From: Halobacteriales archaeon QS_6_71_20
GTDB lineage: Archaea; Halobacteriota; Halobacteria; Halobacteriales; Haloferacaceae
Length of the DNA stretch: 64,000 bases
NCBI GenBank assembly: GCA_003020945.1
Contig: PXRU01000002.1
Location: forward strand, 1-64,000
Reading direction: 5' to 3'
Shown: piece after piece, positions 18,696 to 27,017 of the stretch
How the letters are laid out: the number at the start of each line of letters is the position of its first letter
How positions within the stretch are numbered: the stretch's first letter is position 1
The notes under the pieces: model-generated
What the model was told of the DNA's origin: nothing
Database searches by the model: none
Seen by the model: only the letters and a program-made list of their open reading frames with translations
Made by a program: the position numbers and the translations under genes

Positions 18696-19664
18696 GTGAG
18701 TACGTCCGATCACCCCGTCGCGCTCCGCCTGGAGCGGCGCGTCGGCGGGCCGACCCGCCTGCTCGCGACGGTCATGGCGCTGCCGCTGATCGACGGGATA
18801 TTCCCGGCGCTGGTCATCGCGGGCGCGCTGACGGTGCCGTTCGGGATCGTCGAGACCGGGCTGCTCATCTTCGGCGGCTCCGCCACTATGGCGGTCGTCC
18901 TCGCGGAGATGGACGGCACCCCGCGCGAGAAGGCGACGTCCGTCCTCCTGCTGGGTGCGGTGCTCGTCCCGGCGGCGATGGTAGAGGCGGCGCTGGCGGA
19001 GACGATCCAGAGCCTGCTGAACCCCGAGGTGTTCCACCGCTTCGCGGGCCTGGTGATCCTGGCGGTCGCGGCCAAGACCGCCAGCGCGGAGGTCGGCGAG
19101 TACCTCCCCAGCCCCGGCGCGATCATCGGCCTCGGCCTGCTGGCGTCGTTCCAGCCGGCGGGCGCCGGACTGGACGTCACGCTCGACCCGTCGCTGTTGG
19201 CGAGGGCGGGGGCGGCCGCCGGCATCGGCGTCGGGTTCGCGCTGTCGGTCGCGCTGGCCGGCGAGCGCCTGCGCGGCCGGGTCGACATCGACCGCTTCCG
19301 CTTCGGCTCGGCGGTCGCGTTGGGCGTCCTCGCGCTGTCGGTGCTCGGGCTGCTCCCGACCGAGCAGCCGGTCGCGCTGGGCGTGTTATGCGTCACCGCG
19401 CTGTTCGCGTACGACCCCGGAAGCGACGTCGCCGAGGGGACGGCACCGAGCGACGCCGACGCGGGAGCCGCCGGGGGCGCGGGCGCGACGGAGGCATCGC
19501 CGGCCGCGTCGATGACCACCGACGGCGGCGGCGAGGTGGCGGGGACGGTCGCCGCCGACGCCGGCGCGGCGACCGAGTCGACCGCCGCCGACCCGGACCC
19601 CGAAGTCGACCCCGACCCGGACGACGGCTCCGAGGACGGCCAGTCCCGCGAGCCGTGGCTGTGA
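18696..19664 (+). CDS. DUF5794-type haloarchaeal membrane protein
   Basis: 322 residues. The start is GTG 18696 (MSTSDHPVALRLERRVGGPT). Residues 20-230 hold several hydrophobic helices: LLATVMALPLIDGIFPALVIAGAL, VETGLLIFGGSATMAVVLAEMDGTPREKA, VLLLGAVLVPAAMVEAALAE, LVILAVAAKTASAEVGEYLP and later segments to about 235. The C-terminal 85 residues are an acidic Ala/Gly/Asp-rich cytoplasmic tail. Family members are usually followed by the small zinc-ribbon DUF5795 protein, as here. The function is unknown. Confidence 0.8.
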   Translation: MSTSDHPVALRLERRVGGPTRLLATVMALPLIDGIFPALVIAGALTVPFGIVETGLLIFGGSATMAVVLAEMDGTPREKATSVLLLGAVLVPAAMVEAALAETIQSLLNPEVFHRFAGLVILAVAAKTASAEVGEYLPSPGAIIGLGLLASFQPAGAGLDVTLDPSLLARAGAAAGIGVGFALSVALAGERLRGRVDIDRFRFGSAVALGVLALSVLGLLPTEQPVALGVLCVTALFAYDPGSDVAEGTAPSDADAGAAGGAGATEASPAASMTTDGGGEVAGTVAADAGAATESTAADPDPEVDPDPDDGSEDGQSREPWL

Positions 19665-19717
19665 GTCGGGGCGCCCCGACCGCGAGGTTTTAGCCGCGGG
19701 CTCGCCGATGACGCGGT

Positions 19718-19942
19718 ATGAGCAACCGCGTCGTCGAGGGCCGGATGGTCACGCCGGAGAAGCTCGCGGAACTCGTCGAGGGCGAGTCGGTGATGGACGC
19801 CGAGGACATCGAGGACGCCGACCGGGAGTGCCCCGACTGCGGCGGCGACGTGCTCGCCGTGGGCTACATGCCCGACGTCACGGAGTTCGTCACCGCGCAC
19901 AAGTGTCAGGAGTGCGGCTGGGGCGAGACCGACCGGGAGTGA
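19718..19942 (+). CDS. DUF5795-type zinc-ribbon protein
   Basis: 74 residues with zinc ligands C38, C41 (CPDC) and C63, C66 (CQEC). The beginning MSNRVVEGRMVTPEKLAELVEGESVMDAEDIEDADRE is typical of this small haloarchaeal family. It lies 53 bases downstream of the DUF5794-like gene. Zinc ribbons of this kind often bind nucleic acid or protein; no specific role can be stated. Confidence 0.85.
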   Translation: MSNRVVEGRMVTPEKLAELVEGESVMDAEDIEDADRECPDCGGDVLAVGYMPDVTEFVTAHKCQECGWGETDRE

Positions 19943-20123
19943 GCGCGGTCGAGCGCCGCGAGCCCGCGACGGCGACCAGTGCACGCAGCGAGCCGTGTGC
20001 GAGCCGCACACAAGGGGAGGGGATGCGTCCCGTCTTGACTGGTTCCATCTGGCTTCGAGCCGCAAGCGGGCGCGTGAGGGATCGAAATCCCTTTACGGCA
20101 CTCCGGGATACGTGTGACTGCGT

Positions 20124-20301
20124 GGGGTCGTGGCCAAGCCCGGTATGGCGACTGACTCCAGAGGCGACGCGCCCGGTGACGAACTCCAGACTGATATACC
20201 GAGCGTCCGACTGATCATCGGACGCGACGACGACCCTCTGGAGTACCGAGGTGCCGACCGGAGATATCAGTCGATCGGGGGTTCAAATCCCTCCGACCCC
20301 A
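20124..20301 (+). tRNA. tRNA-Trp (CCA) with intron
   Basis: The acceptor stem GGGGTCG pairs with CGACCCC ending at 20300, and A20301 is the discriminator. The D arm is GCCAAGCCCGGTATGGC, the anticodon stem ACTGA (20151-20155) pairs with TCAGT (20267-20271), the anticodon CCA is at 20158-20160, and the T arm is GGGGG-TTCAAAT-CCCTC. The exons are separated by an intron of about 104 bases in the canonical position after base 37. A TTTACGG motif about 30 bases upstream is the likely TATA element. No CCA end is encoded. Confidence 0.93.
20162..20265 (+). ncRNA. tRNA-Trp intron, box C/D guide RNA type
   Basis: This is the intron of the tRNA-Trp gene. In haloarchaea it is known to act as a C/D guide directing 2'-O-methylation of the tRNA-Trp precursor at positions 34 and 39. 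Consistent with that, a box C-like GTGACGA (20179-20185) and two CTGA box D-like strings (around 20196 and 20213) are present. The flanks can form the bulge-helix-bulge for splicing (CTCCAGA with TCTGGAG). Confidence 0.7.
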
Positions 20302-20339
20302 TCTGGAAATAAAAGCATATCGGAGAGCCTTGCCTCCAC

Positions 20340-20700
20340 TAACCGGAGGTGAGCGCGACCCGATCTGCGAGTTCTGCGGAACGCGCATCGGGACCGTCGA
20401 GCAGCGCTGCCCGGCGCCGAACGACGGGGGGTGCCGACGACGGCGTTCGCGTCTGGCTGGTCGAGCGGACGTACTCCGACGACGAACAGAACCTCGCCGT
20501 CCTCATCTACGCGACTCCCGACGGCAAGCGGTACTGCCGGAAAGCGGGCTCCCACCCCCTTCACCGACACCCGAGACACCACCGCGGCCGTCGACGCCGA
20601 CCGGGACGATCTCGGCACGGTCGGCGACCGCGACGACGCGATCCGATCGCCCGTCCGAGCGGCGTCGGACGGACGCGGTCGGTCAGCACGACGCCTGCGG
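20340..20700 (+). pseudogene. Decayed haloarchaeal gene with a zinc-ribbon start and PDG(K/E)RY core
   Basis: Three adjacent frames carry consecutive pieces: DPICEFCGTRIGTVEQRCPA (20355-20414), then VRVWLVERTYSDDEQNLAVL and IYATPDGKRYCRKAG (about 20440-20545), then FTDTRDTTAAVDADRDDLGTVGD (about 20560-20630). The second and third resemble two parts of one small haloarchaeal protein, so at least one frameshift separates them. The first looks like the tail of a cysteine-rich ribbon. There is no intact start or stop. It sits just after tRNA-Trp, a common integration site. The identity is a motif-level impression. Confidence 0.5.
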
Positions 20701-20825
20701 AGGAGGCGACGAATCCGTCCTCTCACCGCGGATCTCACACGGGTCAGCTTGCACGACAATTCCATCTCCGACCCGAGCGTCCAGCGGCTGTGGACGGTCT
20801 GAAACCACGGCCGACGGGTACCCGT

Positions 20826-21182
20826 TCACGCCCGCTCGGACGGCTCGTAGACCTGAACCCAGCCGTCACTTCTGACTTTCACGAGGTAATCGGCGTACTG
20901 AAACTCGACCGTGCCGACGCCCTGCCGTGACTCGTCGGAGATGTCCGGTCCGAAGAACGCGTTCTCTATGGCCGGCACGTCCACGGACTCGTACAACGGC
21001 GGCGATTTCACCTCACAGGGGGAGACGCCCTCGGCTTCTGCAATGGTGTAAACGATCGTAGTCGTGAGTTCTCTCTGTCCGTCGGGTTCGTAGTGACGCT
21101 GGGCCACCTGCCACTGGTACGTATCGGTACCACTGTCCGGGTCGTCTCCGTCGACAGTTCTCCGGTCAGTTCTCTCGCTCAT
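20826..21182 (-). CDS. HalOD1 output-domain protein
   Basis: 118 residues. The C-terminal 70 residues (SPPLYESVDVPAIENAFFG and VGTVEFQYADYLVKVRSDGWVQVYE) match the halobacterial output domain HalOD1, found alone or behind sensor domains. The first 30 residues are disordered and acidic. ATG 21182 overlaps the TGA of the upstream DUF7344-type gene by four bases, so the pair is coupled and probably acts together in signalling. Confidence 0.85.
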   Translation of the reverse strand: MSERTDRRTVDGDDPDSGTDTYQWQVAQRHYEPDGQRELTTTIVYTIAEAEGVSPCEVKSPPLYESVDVPAIENAFFGPDISDESRQGVGTVEFQYADYLVKVRSDGWVQVYEPSERA

Positions 21183-21613
21183 CTATCGCCCCGCGCGTGA
21201 TGTTCCTGGTCCGAGTCGAGGCTCGCACCGATCCCTCTGAGTGCGGACAACACCTGTTCGGTGTGTTCGGCCGTCGTGATCGTCTCGGTCGCGTCATCGA
21301 ACGCGACCACGCCTTCATCGACCAACTTCGGGACGTGGGCGTGATATAGCGAGACGTACACCGCTTCGCGCTGGGCTTCGGTGGTGGCGTGGTCGGGGAC
21401 GTCGTTCTCCCACGCGGCGATCTTCGTCGCCAGGTCGGTCAGCGACCACTCGGTGTCTTCGAGAAGGGTGTAACACAGGTAGCGCCGTCGAGAATGACCC
21501 AACGCCTCGTACACCGGTTCGATGTCCAGGATATCGCGCGGCGGCAGCTGCTTGTCGGGTGGTGCGGACGCGTCGGACCTCGCTTTCTCGCCTGAGTCGG
21601 AGTCGCCTCCCAT
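21179..21613 (-). CDS. DUF7344-type winged-helix transcriptional regulator
   Basis: 144 residues. After an acidic N-terminus the domain runs PPRDILDIEPVYEALGHSRRRYLCYTLL, then SLTDLATKIAAWEN, then VYVSLYHAHVPKLVDEGVVAFDD, the arrangement of the haloarchaeal winged-helix family in which an ArsR-like wing ends in VPKLxxxGVV. The start was set at ATG 21613 because a TATA-like TTATTACT lies 22-29 bases upstream. It is translationally coupled to the HalOD1 gene. Confidence 0.82.
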   Translation of the reverse strand: MGGDSDSGEKARSDASAPPDKQLPPRDILDIEPVYEALGHSRRRYLCYTLLEDTEWSLTDLATKIAAWENDVPDHATTEAQREAVYVSLYHAHVPKLVDEGVVAFDDATETITTAEHTEQVLSALRGIGASLDSDQEHHARGDR

Positions 21614-21979
21614 ACCCGCAGAAACCGCTAGGGGGAGTAATAAGCGTTTCCAGGTTTGAGGGAGGAAACGGACTCTCACTGCCGAATACGAACGATCTAG
21701 CTGCGGATGCGGTACGCCTACCGATCAGTTTGGAACGTCGTCTCCGGAACGGTCCGGCCCGGACAAAAGACGGGAAGGCCCCGACGGAGGCCGAGGACTA
21801 TACATGTCCAGTGTGGCACGGCACGACGACGCGTGCGATCATGAGGACGTATTCATCAGATGTCGCGTCCACGACCCGCGTTCGGTCGAACCGACTTAAA
21901 TACCGTCGCCGTCCCCCGCCGGGCCTATCTGTTTAGGCTCCAGCGATAACCGTGGAGACGGCACAGATGTAGTTATAGT
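21614..21979. other. Intergenic region without recognisable gene
   Basis: 366 bases between divergent genes. The minus-strand TATA-like element for the regulator is at about 21634-21643. CTTAAATA at 21893-21900 is a plausible plus-strand TATA box, but it is about 80 bases before the next start. No frame shows family similarity and no convincing hairpin or repeat was seen. Confidence 0.5.
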
Positions 21980-22168
21980 ATGAACAGCGAAACAGCGAAA
22001 CCCCGCGTGCTGGCTCGATGCGTCTCCTGCGATGCGATCCACACCGCCTACGAGCTGGAGGACGGCCGCTTCAGCGTCATCGGCAGACAGGGGTGTCCCT
22101 GCGGCTCCGACGACCTGGCCGCCATCACCGACGACCGCTCCCACGAGGAGGTCGTCGTCGGTCGATGA
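21980..22168 (+). CDS. Small zinc-ribbon protein
   Basis: 62 residues with CVSC (C14, C17) and CPC (C39, C41), a compact zinc ribbon. The middle part [18 protein letters not shown] is typical of small haloarchaeal ribbon proteins of unknown role. The ATG follows TTATAGT directly. It lies 130 bases upstream of aIF1A on the same strand but has its own spacing, and the aIF1A gene has its own TATA box, so cotranscription is uncertain. Confidence 0.75.
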   Translation: MNSETAKPRVLARCVSCDAIHTAYELEDGRFSVIGRQGCPCGSDDLAAITDDRSHEEVVVGR

Positions 22169-22265
22169 ACCGCCCGCGGCTCCCGCCCCCCGACACCGCC
22201 TCGGCCGGGCGGTCGTCCCGGCGCCGTCGGGTCGTCCCGGTCCTCACGGCGCTCGCGGAATACAC

Positions 22266-22274
22266 GTATTTATG
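22266..22274 (+). promoter_or_regulatory. TATA box for aIF1A
   Basis: GTATTTATG lies 25-33 bases upstream of ATG 22299, consistent with a leaderless transcript. Confidence 0.65.
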
Positions 22275-22298
22275 CCGTTCCGTCTCCAATTCTCGCAC

Positions 22299-22586
22299 AT
22301 GAGCGACGATTCCCAGGGTCGAAAGCCTCTCAGAATGCCCGACGACGACCAGGTGTTCGCCACCGTCACGGACATGCTCGGCGGGCGACGCGTGACGCTG
22401 CGGTGTGCCGACGGGAAGGAGCGAATGGGTCGCATCCCCGGCCGGATGCGCTTCCGGACGTGGGTGAAGGAGGGCGACATCATCATCGCGGAGCCGTGGG
22501 ACTGGCAGGACGAGAAGGCCGAGGTCGTCTGGCGCTACGAGTCGGACGACGCCCAGCAGCTCCGCGAGGAAGGCCACATCCAGTAA
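22299..22586 (+). CDS. eif1a: Translation initiation factor aIF-1A
   Basis: 95 residues, normal for the archaeal counterpart of IF1/eIF1A, which binds the A site of the small subunit during initiation. The OB fold is clear: [40 protein letters not shown], then [26 protein letters not shown]. The start at ATG 22299 is backed by a TATA box. Confidence 0.96.
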   Translation: MSDDSQGRKPLRMPDDDQVFATVTDMLGGRRVTLRCADGKERMGRIPGRMRFRTWVKEGDIIIAEPWDWQDEKAEVVWRYESDDAQQLREEGHIQ

Positions 22587-22807
22587 CGCCGACTTTCACC
22601 CGAACTGCTCCTCGCCGTCGACGACCCGCACCGCCGCCAGCCACAGCTATGTGACCTCCGCTTCGAGCGCTTCCACCCGCGACGCGACGGCGTCCGGATC
22701 GTGGCCGTCGACGCTCGAGCGTCGCCACGTCGGTCTCGACGGGCGCGCCGAGAAGCAACTACACCGAGCGACGGACCGACGAAAACTGTGCCGCTCCGCC
22801 GCCGTCG

Positions 22808-23645
22808 CTACGGCTCGATCCGTGCGTCGGCGAGTCCGGCCGCGAGGTCGGCGAGACGGTCGACGGCGTCGAGTTCGTTCAGCCACCGCGGCGGCACCCC
22901 GTCGACGCCCGCCCGTGCGCCCGCGACCCCGCCGGCGACCGCGCCGAGCGCGCTCGCGGCGCCCCCTCGACTCGCCGCCGAGACGACCGCCTCCTCGGGG
23001 GCGGCGGCGGCGACCGCCTCGTGGAGCGCCGTCTCCAGGGTCGCGCCGACGCCGCCGCCGGTGTCGAGGGTGGCCGCGGCGGGGTCGCCGACGACCGCCA
23101 GCGTCTCCCGGACGCCGACCGGCGCGCCGCGGTCGAAGGCGACGCTCCGGGCGGCCGACAGCGCGTCGTCGACCGAGCCGCCGGCGACCAGTTCGCCGAC
23201 GACGACCGCGACCACGGCACACGCCGCGAGGGAGTCCGAGTCCGGGTCGTGCGCGGCGTCGGCCCGCTCGGCTCCGGTTGTCTGCTCGACTCCGGCCGCC
23301 ACCCCCTCGACCGTCGCCGCCGCGCGGGCGCCGGGGTCGTCGCAGTCCGGGAACCCGTACGGGACCGCGCGGGCGAGCAGCGTCGCCGCCGCACCGCCCA
23401 CGACGTCGTCGGCGGTCCAGCCGAACACGTCCTCGAAGGCCGGGTTCACCGACGGTGGTGCCGGCGGGTCGGCCGTCCGCGCCCGAAAGCTCCGTCACCC
23501 GGCCGTGACGGTCGCGGACGGCCGCCGCCGTGTGGCCGTCGACCGGGCGGCCGAGCGCGTCGCCGCAGGCCACTCCGAGCAGGCTGCCGCGGGCACGCGC
23601 TCGGGAGCCGGCACGGTCGCCGTCGTCGGCCGCGGGGTCGTCCAT
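22808..23645 (-). pseudogene. ADP-ribosylglycohydrolase-family protein with internal deletion
   Basis: From ATG 23645 the start is typical of the family (GSLLGVACGDALGRPVDGHT, then DRHGRVTELSGADGRPAGT), but right after PAGT the normal TDDT metal-binding segment is missing. The remainder lies in another frame (from about 23460) as VNPAFEDVFGWTADDVVGGA through CAVVAVVVGELVAGGSVDDAL to a tail PPRWLNELDAVDRLADLAAGLADA. A deletion plus frame change therefore joins the ends. The second half also lacks clear DTDT metal ligands. Intact members remove ADP-ribose from modified proteins. Confidence 0.6.
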
Positions 23646-23648
23646 TAC

Positions 23649-24401
23649 TCAGGCGAACTCGACGAGCGTGCCCTCGTACCGGCAGTCCTCCAGGGCGTGT
23701 TTCGCCGCGTACCCGGCGTCGTGCGGGCTGGCACCGGTGCCGACGCCGACCTTGAGCTGGACGTCGGCGTCGTCGGCGACGTGGTCGATCGCCGCCCGGT
23801 AGTCGTCGCGAGCGAGGTCGGGACAGGCGGCGATGACGTTGTCGCCCCCGACGAAAAAGGAGAGCGCGCCGTGCTCCTCGCGCATGTACCGCATCAGGCT
23901 GGCGTACCCCTGCTCGATGTTGATAAACGAGTCGAACTCGTTGAGGCGGTCGGTGTACTTCCCGGTCGCGTCGTTCACGTCGAAGTGGGCGACGGAGACG
24001 TCGTCGTCGGCCGTCTCCGCCCGGAAATCCCCGGCGAGCGCCTCGCTGCGGTCGGACGACTGCGCCGAGCCGGCCGACTGGACCCGCCGGGTCGCCGTCT
24101 CCAGCGCCTCGATCGGCACCGCGTCGACGCCGACGCCGAGGCTCACGGTGACGGGGTAGCGGTTCCCCACCGACTCCTGGAGGAGTTCGTGGTCGCGGCG
24201 GTCGAGGCCGTTCGTCACGGCGACCATGTTGTCGAAGCGAGTGAAGAAGACGTAGCCGCCCCGGTTGCCGATGTACTGTGCCAGGTCCGCGAACAGCCGC
24301 GACTGGAGCGTCTGGAGGTCCATCTCCCGACGGGGCTCCGGCGTCACTGTCCACGGCCCGTAGTTGTCGATCTGCACCAACGTCAGCTGCGCGGCGGTCA
24401 C
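23649..24401 (-). CDS. gch3: GTP cyclohydrolase III
   Basis: 250 residues. It converts GTP to the formamidopyrimidine FAPy, the archaeal entry to riboflavin and F420. Family strings are LTLVQIDNYGPWTVTPEPRREMDLQTLQSRLFADLAQ, GGYVFFTRFDNMVAVTNGL, FFVGGDNVIAACPD and LKVGVGTGASPHDAGYAAKHALE. The duplicated nucleotide-cyclase-like fold is evident. GTG 24401 is the best start because the family begins just before LTLVQIDNYGPW. The ArfC-like reductase of the same pathway is the chimeric fragment at the window start. Confidence 0.93.
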   Translation of the reverse strand: MTAAQLTLVQIDNYGPWTVTPEPRREMDLQTLQSRLFADLAQYIGNRGGYVFFTRFDNMVAVTNGLDRRDHELLQESVGNRYPVTVSLGVGVDAVPIEALETATRRVQSAGSAQSSDRSEALAGDFRAETADDDVSVAHFDVNDATGKYTDRLNEFDSFINIEQGYASLMRYMREEHGALSFFVGGDNVIAACPDLARDDYRAAIDHVADDADVQLKVGVGTGASPHDAGYAAKHALEDCRYEGTLVEFA

Positions 24402-24585
24402 TGTGCCCGGATCCCGGGACCGACGACACATACGCGTTACCGTTCTCGGATTCGTGACGGCGCTCGCCCTGATGTCGGTCGGTCGGTCGAGACAGGGTCG
24501 GCTCACTGGAAGGAGGTCCGGCCGTCCGGGGAGCGGTCGCCGCGTCGAGCGACGGCTTCAACACCGACCGAGCCGTTGCTCCGCC

Positions 24586-25371
24586 GTGATACGCGGAGTC
24601 GTGCTCGACGTGGACGGGACCGTCGTGCGGGGGAACGAGCCGGTCCCCGGCGCCCCGGCGGCGGTCGACCGGCTGCGTGCGGCCGGACGGGACCCCTGCT
24701 TCTGTTCGAACAACCCGACAAAGGGACCGCGGGCGTACGCCGAGCGGCTCGGCGCCGCCGGCATCGACGCCGCCCCCGACGAGGTGGTGACGGCCGCCGA
24801 CAGCACCGTCGCCTACCTCCGCGAGCATCACGCCAACGACGACCTGTACGTCGTCGGCGAGGACGGACTGGTCGAACGGCTCGTCGCCGGCGGGCTGTCG
24901 ACCGCGGACGAGCCCGCCGCCGCGGACGCGGGCGTCGTCTCCATCGACCGCTCGTTCGACTACGACGACCTCACGCGGGCGCTGTGGGCGCTGGGCGACG
25001 GCACGCCGTACGTCGGCACCGACCCCGACCGGGTGATCCCCGCCCCCGACGCGTTCGTCCCCGGGTCGGGCGCGGTGATCAACGCCGTCAGCGGCGTCCT
25101 CGACCACGACCCGGACGCGGTGCTGGGGAAACCGTCCCCGACGGCCCGGGAGCTCGTGCTCGACCGGATCGGCCACCCGCCCGAGGAGTGTCTCGTCGTC
25201 GGCGACCGCCTCGACACCGACGTCGCGCTGGGCGCCGACGCCGGCATGACGACGGCGGTGGTGCTGACGGGCGTGACGGACCGCGACGACGTGGCCGACT
25301 CGCCATACGACCCCGACTACGTGCTCGCGGACCTCGACGAGCTCGACCGGGTGTTCAAGGTCGAGGCGTAG
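24586..25371 (+). CDS. HAD-superfamily IIA hydrolase (NagD-like phosphatase)
   Basis: 261 residues. Motif I VLDVDGTVVRG (catalytic D8, D10), motif II in CFCSNNPTKGP, the IIA cap between about residues 75 and 175, and motif IV VVGDRLDTDVALGADAGMTTAVVLTGVT are all present, with GKPSPTARELVLDRIG before it. Enzymes of this class dephosphorylate small sugar or nucleotide phosphates. The GTG at 24586 gives the family-typical beginning MIRGVVLDVDGT. Confidence 0.92.
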   Translation: MIRGVVLDVDGTVVRGNEPVPGAPAAVDRLRAAGRDPCFCSNNPTKGPRAYAERLGAAGIDAAPDEVVTAADSTVAYLREHHANDDLYVVGEDGLVERLVAGGLSTADEPAAADAGVVSIDRSFDYDDLTRALWALGDGTPYVGTDPDRVIPAPDAFVPGSGAVINAVSGVLDHDPDAVLGKPSPTARELVLDRIGHPPEECLVVGDRLDTDVALGADAGMTTAVVLTGVTDRDDVADSPYDPDYVLADLDELDRVFKVEA

Positions 25372-25429
25372 CCGGCCGCGCCGGACCCGCCGTCCCGTCA
25401 AGACTGGATGTGGTAGCGTCCGACAAAGA

Positions 25430-25437
25430 TTTATATG
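25430..25437 (+). promoter_or_regulatory. TATA box of the 46-residue gene
   Basis: TTTATATG lies 23-30 bases upstream of ATG 25460, the leaderless spacing seen elsewhere in the window. Confidence 0.7.
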
Positions 25438-25459
25438 CGATACTGTGGTACACGTTACC

Positions 25460-25600
25460 ATGGAAGAGCGCGACCCACCGTACGTCTTCCGCGACGAGCC
25501 CGCCGACCCAGTCGGGGGCGCCGGCGACCGCACCGACCGGGAGCTCGTCATCATCGACGGCGAGGCGATGACGTACCGGTCCTACCGGGGCGAGGAGTAG
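25460..25600 (+). CDS. Small acidic hypothetical protein (46 residues)
   Basis: A short frame MEERDPPYVFRDEPADPVGG ending in ELVIIDGEAMTYRSYRGEE and stopping with TAG at 25598-25600. It has typical haloarchaeal acidic composition and a strong, well-spaced TATA box, which is the main reason to believe it. Two parts can be seen: an acidic linker and a short strand-rich tail. The function is unknown. Confidence 0.65.
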   Translation: MEERDPPYVFRDEPADPVGGAGDRTDRELVIIDGEAMTYRSYRGEE

Positions 25601-25706
25601 CGGCGCCCCGGGCGCATACAGTCGCACGGCCGCACAGCCGCCCCGACTCGCGGTCGGACTCCGCGGACCGACCGCGGGCGGAGACGCGAGCGGCCGTCAC
25701 GCCGCT

Positions 25707-26105
25707 CTAGAAGGCGTCGGCGTGGGCGGTGACGTCGGCGTGTAGCTCCTCGCGCAGCGCCGCGTGGACGTGACAGATCCCCTCCGCGCGGTCGACGATC
25801 TCCGAGAGCGTCTCCTCGTCGACGTCGGCCTCGACGTGGACGTCGAAGGCGATCGACGTCAGGTCGTCGTCGTCGTCCAGTTCCGCCTCGGCGTCGATCT
25901 GGACCCGCCCGAGGTCGTCGTGGCCGCGCTGCTGCCCGCCGACGCGGAACGCCGGCAGGAAGCAGGACGCGTAGTCGGCGACGAGCACGGTGTTGGGGTC
26001 GGGCCCCTCCTCGCCGGTCGCGTCGATCGTCAGCTCGAAGTCGCCGAGGTCGCCGGTGCTCGCGTACCCGTCCTCGCTCACGGTGGACGTCTCGATGTCG
26101 GACAT
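25707..26105 (-). CDS. OsmC-family peroxiredoxin-like protein
   Basis: 132 residues. The two reactive cysteines of the family are present: C48 in ADYASCFLPAFRV and C111 in EGICHVHAAL. OsmC/Ohr proteins reduce organic hydroperoxides using these thiols. The loop GQQRGHDDLGRVQIDAEAEL is typical of the OsmC branch. ATG 26105 is the natural start. It is convergent with the preceding 46-residue gene. Regulation is not evident. Confidence 0.9.
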   Translation of the reverse strand: MSDIETSTVSEDGYASTGDLGDFELTIDATGEEGPDPNTVLVADYASCFLPAFRVGGQQRGHDDLGRVQIDAEAELDDDDDLTSIAFDVHVEADVDEETLSEIVDRAEGICHVHAALREELHADVTAHADAF

Positions 26106-26194
26106 TGCGTCCGGAACGACGGCGCGTCGACGCCTAAACGTTGGCGTCGACGGCCGCGGCGTCGAAGCGCACCGAGCGTCGCCGGCGCGGCGAT

Positions 26195-26920
26195 CTACCC
26201 GTCGAGGCTGAACGACTCGTCGCCGTCGAGAACGACGACCTCGGCGTCGCTGCCGGTCGCGGCGACCTCGTCGACGAACTCGTCGGTGTCGATCTCGACC
26301 GGGGGGAACGTGTCGTAGTGCATCGGGAACGCGTAGTCGGCGTCGACCCAGTCGACGGCGACGGCGGCCTGGGCCGGCCCCATCGTGAAGTGGTCGCCGG
26401 CCGGCACCGCGACCGCGTCCGGTTCGAGGAACGGCCCGATCACGTCCCGCATCTCCGACATGAGGGCGGTGTCGCCGGCGTGGTAGAACGCCGTGGAGCC
26501 CGGGTCGGACTCCCGGGTCGGCCGCGTCTCGGAGATCACGAAGCCGGCGGGCGTCCCGCCCGAGGCCTCGTACCCCGTGTCCAGCCCGTTCGTGTGGTCC
26601 GCCCGGACCATCGTCGCGAACGCGTCACCCAGCTCGACGGTCCCGCCGAGGTTCATCCCCGTCGTGTCCTCGACGCCGTACTCGTCGGCCACGTACCCCG
26701 TCACCTCGGGGGTGCCGACGACGTGTGTCCCTCGGAACCGGTCGACGTCGCCGATGTGGTCGGCGTGCCCGTGCGTCAGGAGGACGTGGTCCGGGTCGAC
26801 CGCCTCGGGGTCGGTGTCGCTAAGGGGGTTGTCGAAGAACGGGTCGATCAGGAGGGTCGTGTCCTCGATGTCGACCGCCCACGTCGAGTGGCCGTGCCAG
26901 GTGAGCTCCATGGAAGCCAT
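26195..26920 (-). CDS. Metallo-beta-lactamase-fold metal-dependent hydrolase (UPF0173 type)
   Basis: 241 residues. The metal site [10 protein letters not shown] (H50, H52, D54, H55) is complete, and further ligands come from HTNG, YHAGDTA and the late [10 protein letters not shown]. The beginning [26 protein letters not shown] is the family signature. There are two nearby ATGs; the first (26920, MASMEL) is preferred because a TATA box at 26943-26954 is then 23-34 bases away, implying a leaderless mRNA. The substrate is unknown. Confidence 0.93.
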   Translation of the reverse strand: MASMELTWHGHSTWAVDIEDTTLLIDPFFDNPLSDTDPEAVDPDHVLLTHGHADHIGDVDRFRGTHVVGTPEVTGYVADEYGVEDTTGMNLGGTVELGDAFATMVRADHTNGLDTGYEASGGTPAGFVISETRPTRESDPGSTAFYHAGDTALMSEMRDVIGPFLEPDAVAVPAGDHFTMGPAQAAVAVDWVDADYAFPMHYDTFPPVEIDTDEFVDEVAATGSDAEVVVLDGDESFSLDG

Positions 26921-26942
26921 GCGACCGTCGGTTCGGCTGAGC

Positions 26943-26954
26943 GATACATAAAAC
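26943..26954 (-). promoter_or_regulatory. TATA box of the metal-dependent hydrolase gene
   Basis: GTTTTATGTATC on the minus strand, 23-34 bases upstream of ATG 26920. It decides between the two possible ATG starts. Confidence 0.65.
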
Positions 26955-27017
26955 CGGCCGACGGCGGAGACGCGATCCGGCGAGTCGGTCGCCGCAGATC
27001 CGGTCGAGGGGAGCCGC

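Noticed and set aside
21559..21936. 125-codon plus-strand frame over the DUF7344 start region
   Set aside because: Composition is unlike neighbouring proteins and no motif is seen; probably a shadow.
22588..22807. Frames with DPDAVASRVEALEAEVT downstream of aIF1A
   Set aside because: No continuous frame of sensible length and no start; may be the decayed edge of the ADP-ribosylglycohydrolase region, but it is not supported enough to list.
23446..25554. Long minus-strand frame of 702 codons across gch3 and the HAD hydrolase
   Set aside because: Low-complexity Arg/Gly composition with no motifs; the HAD and GCH III genes explain the region.
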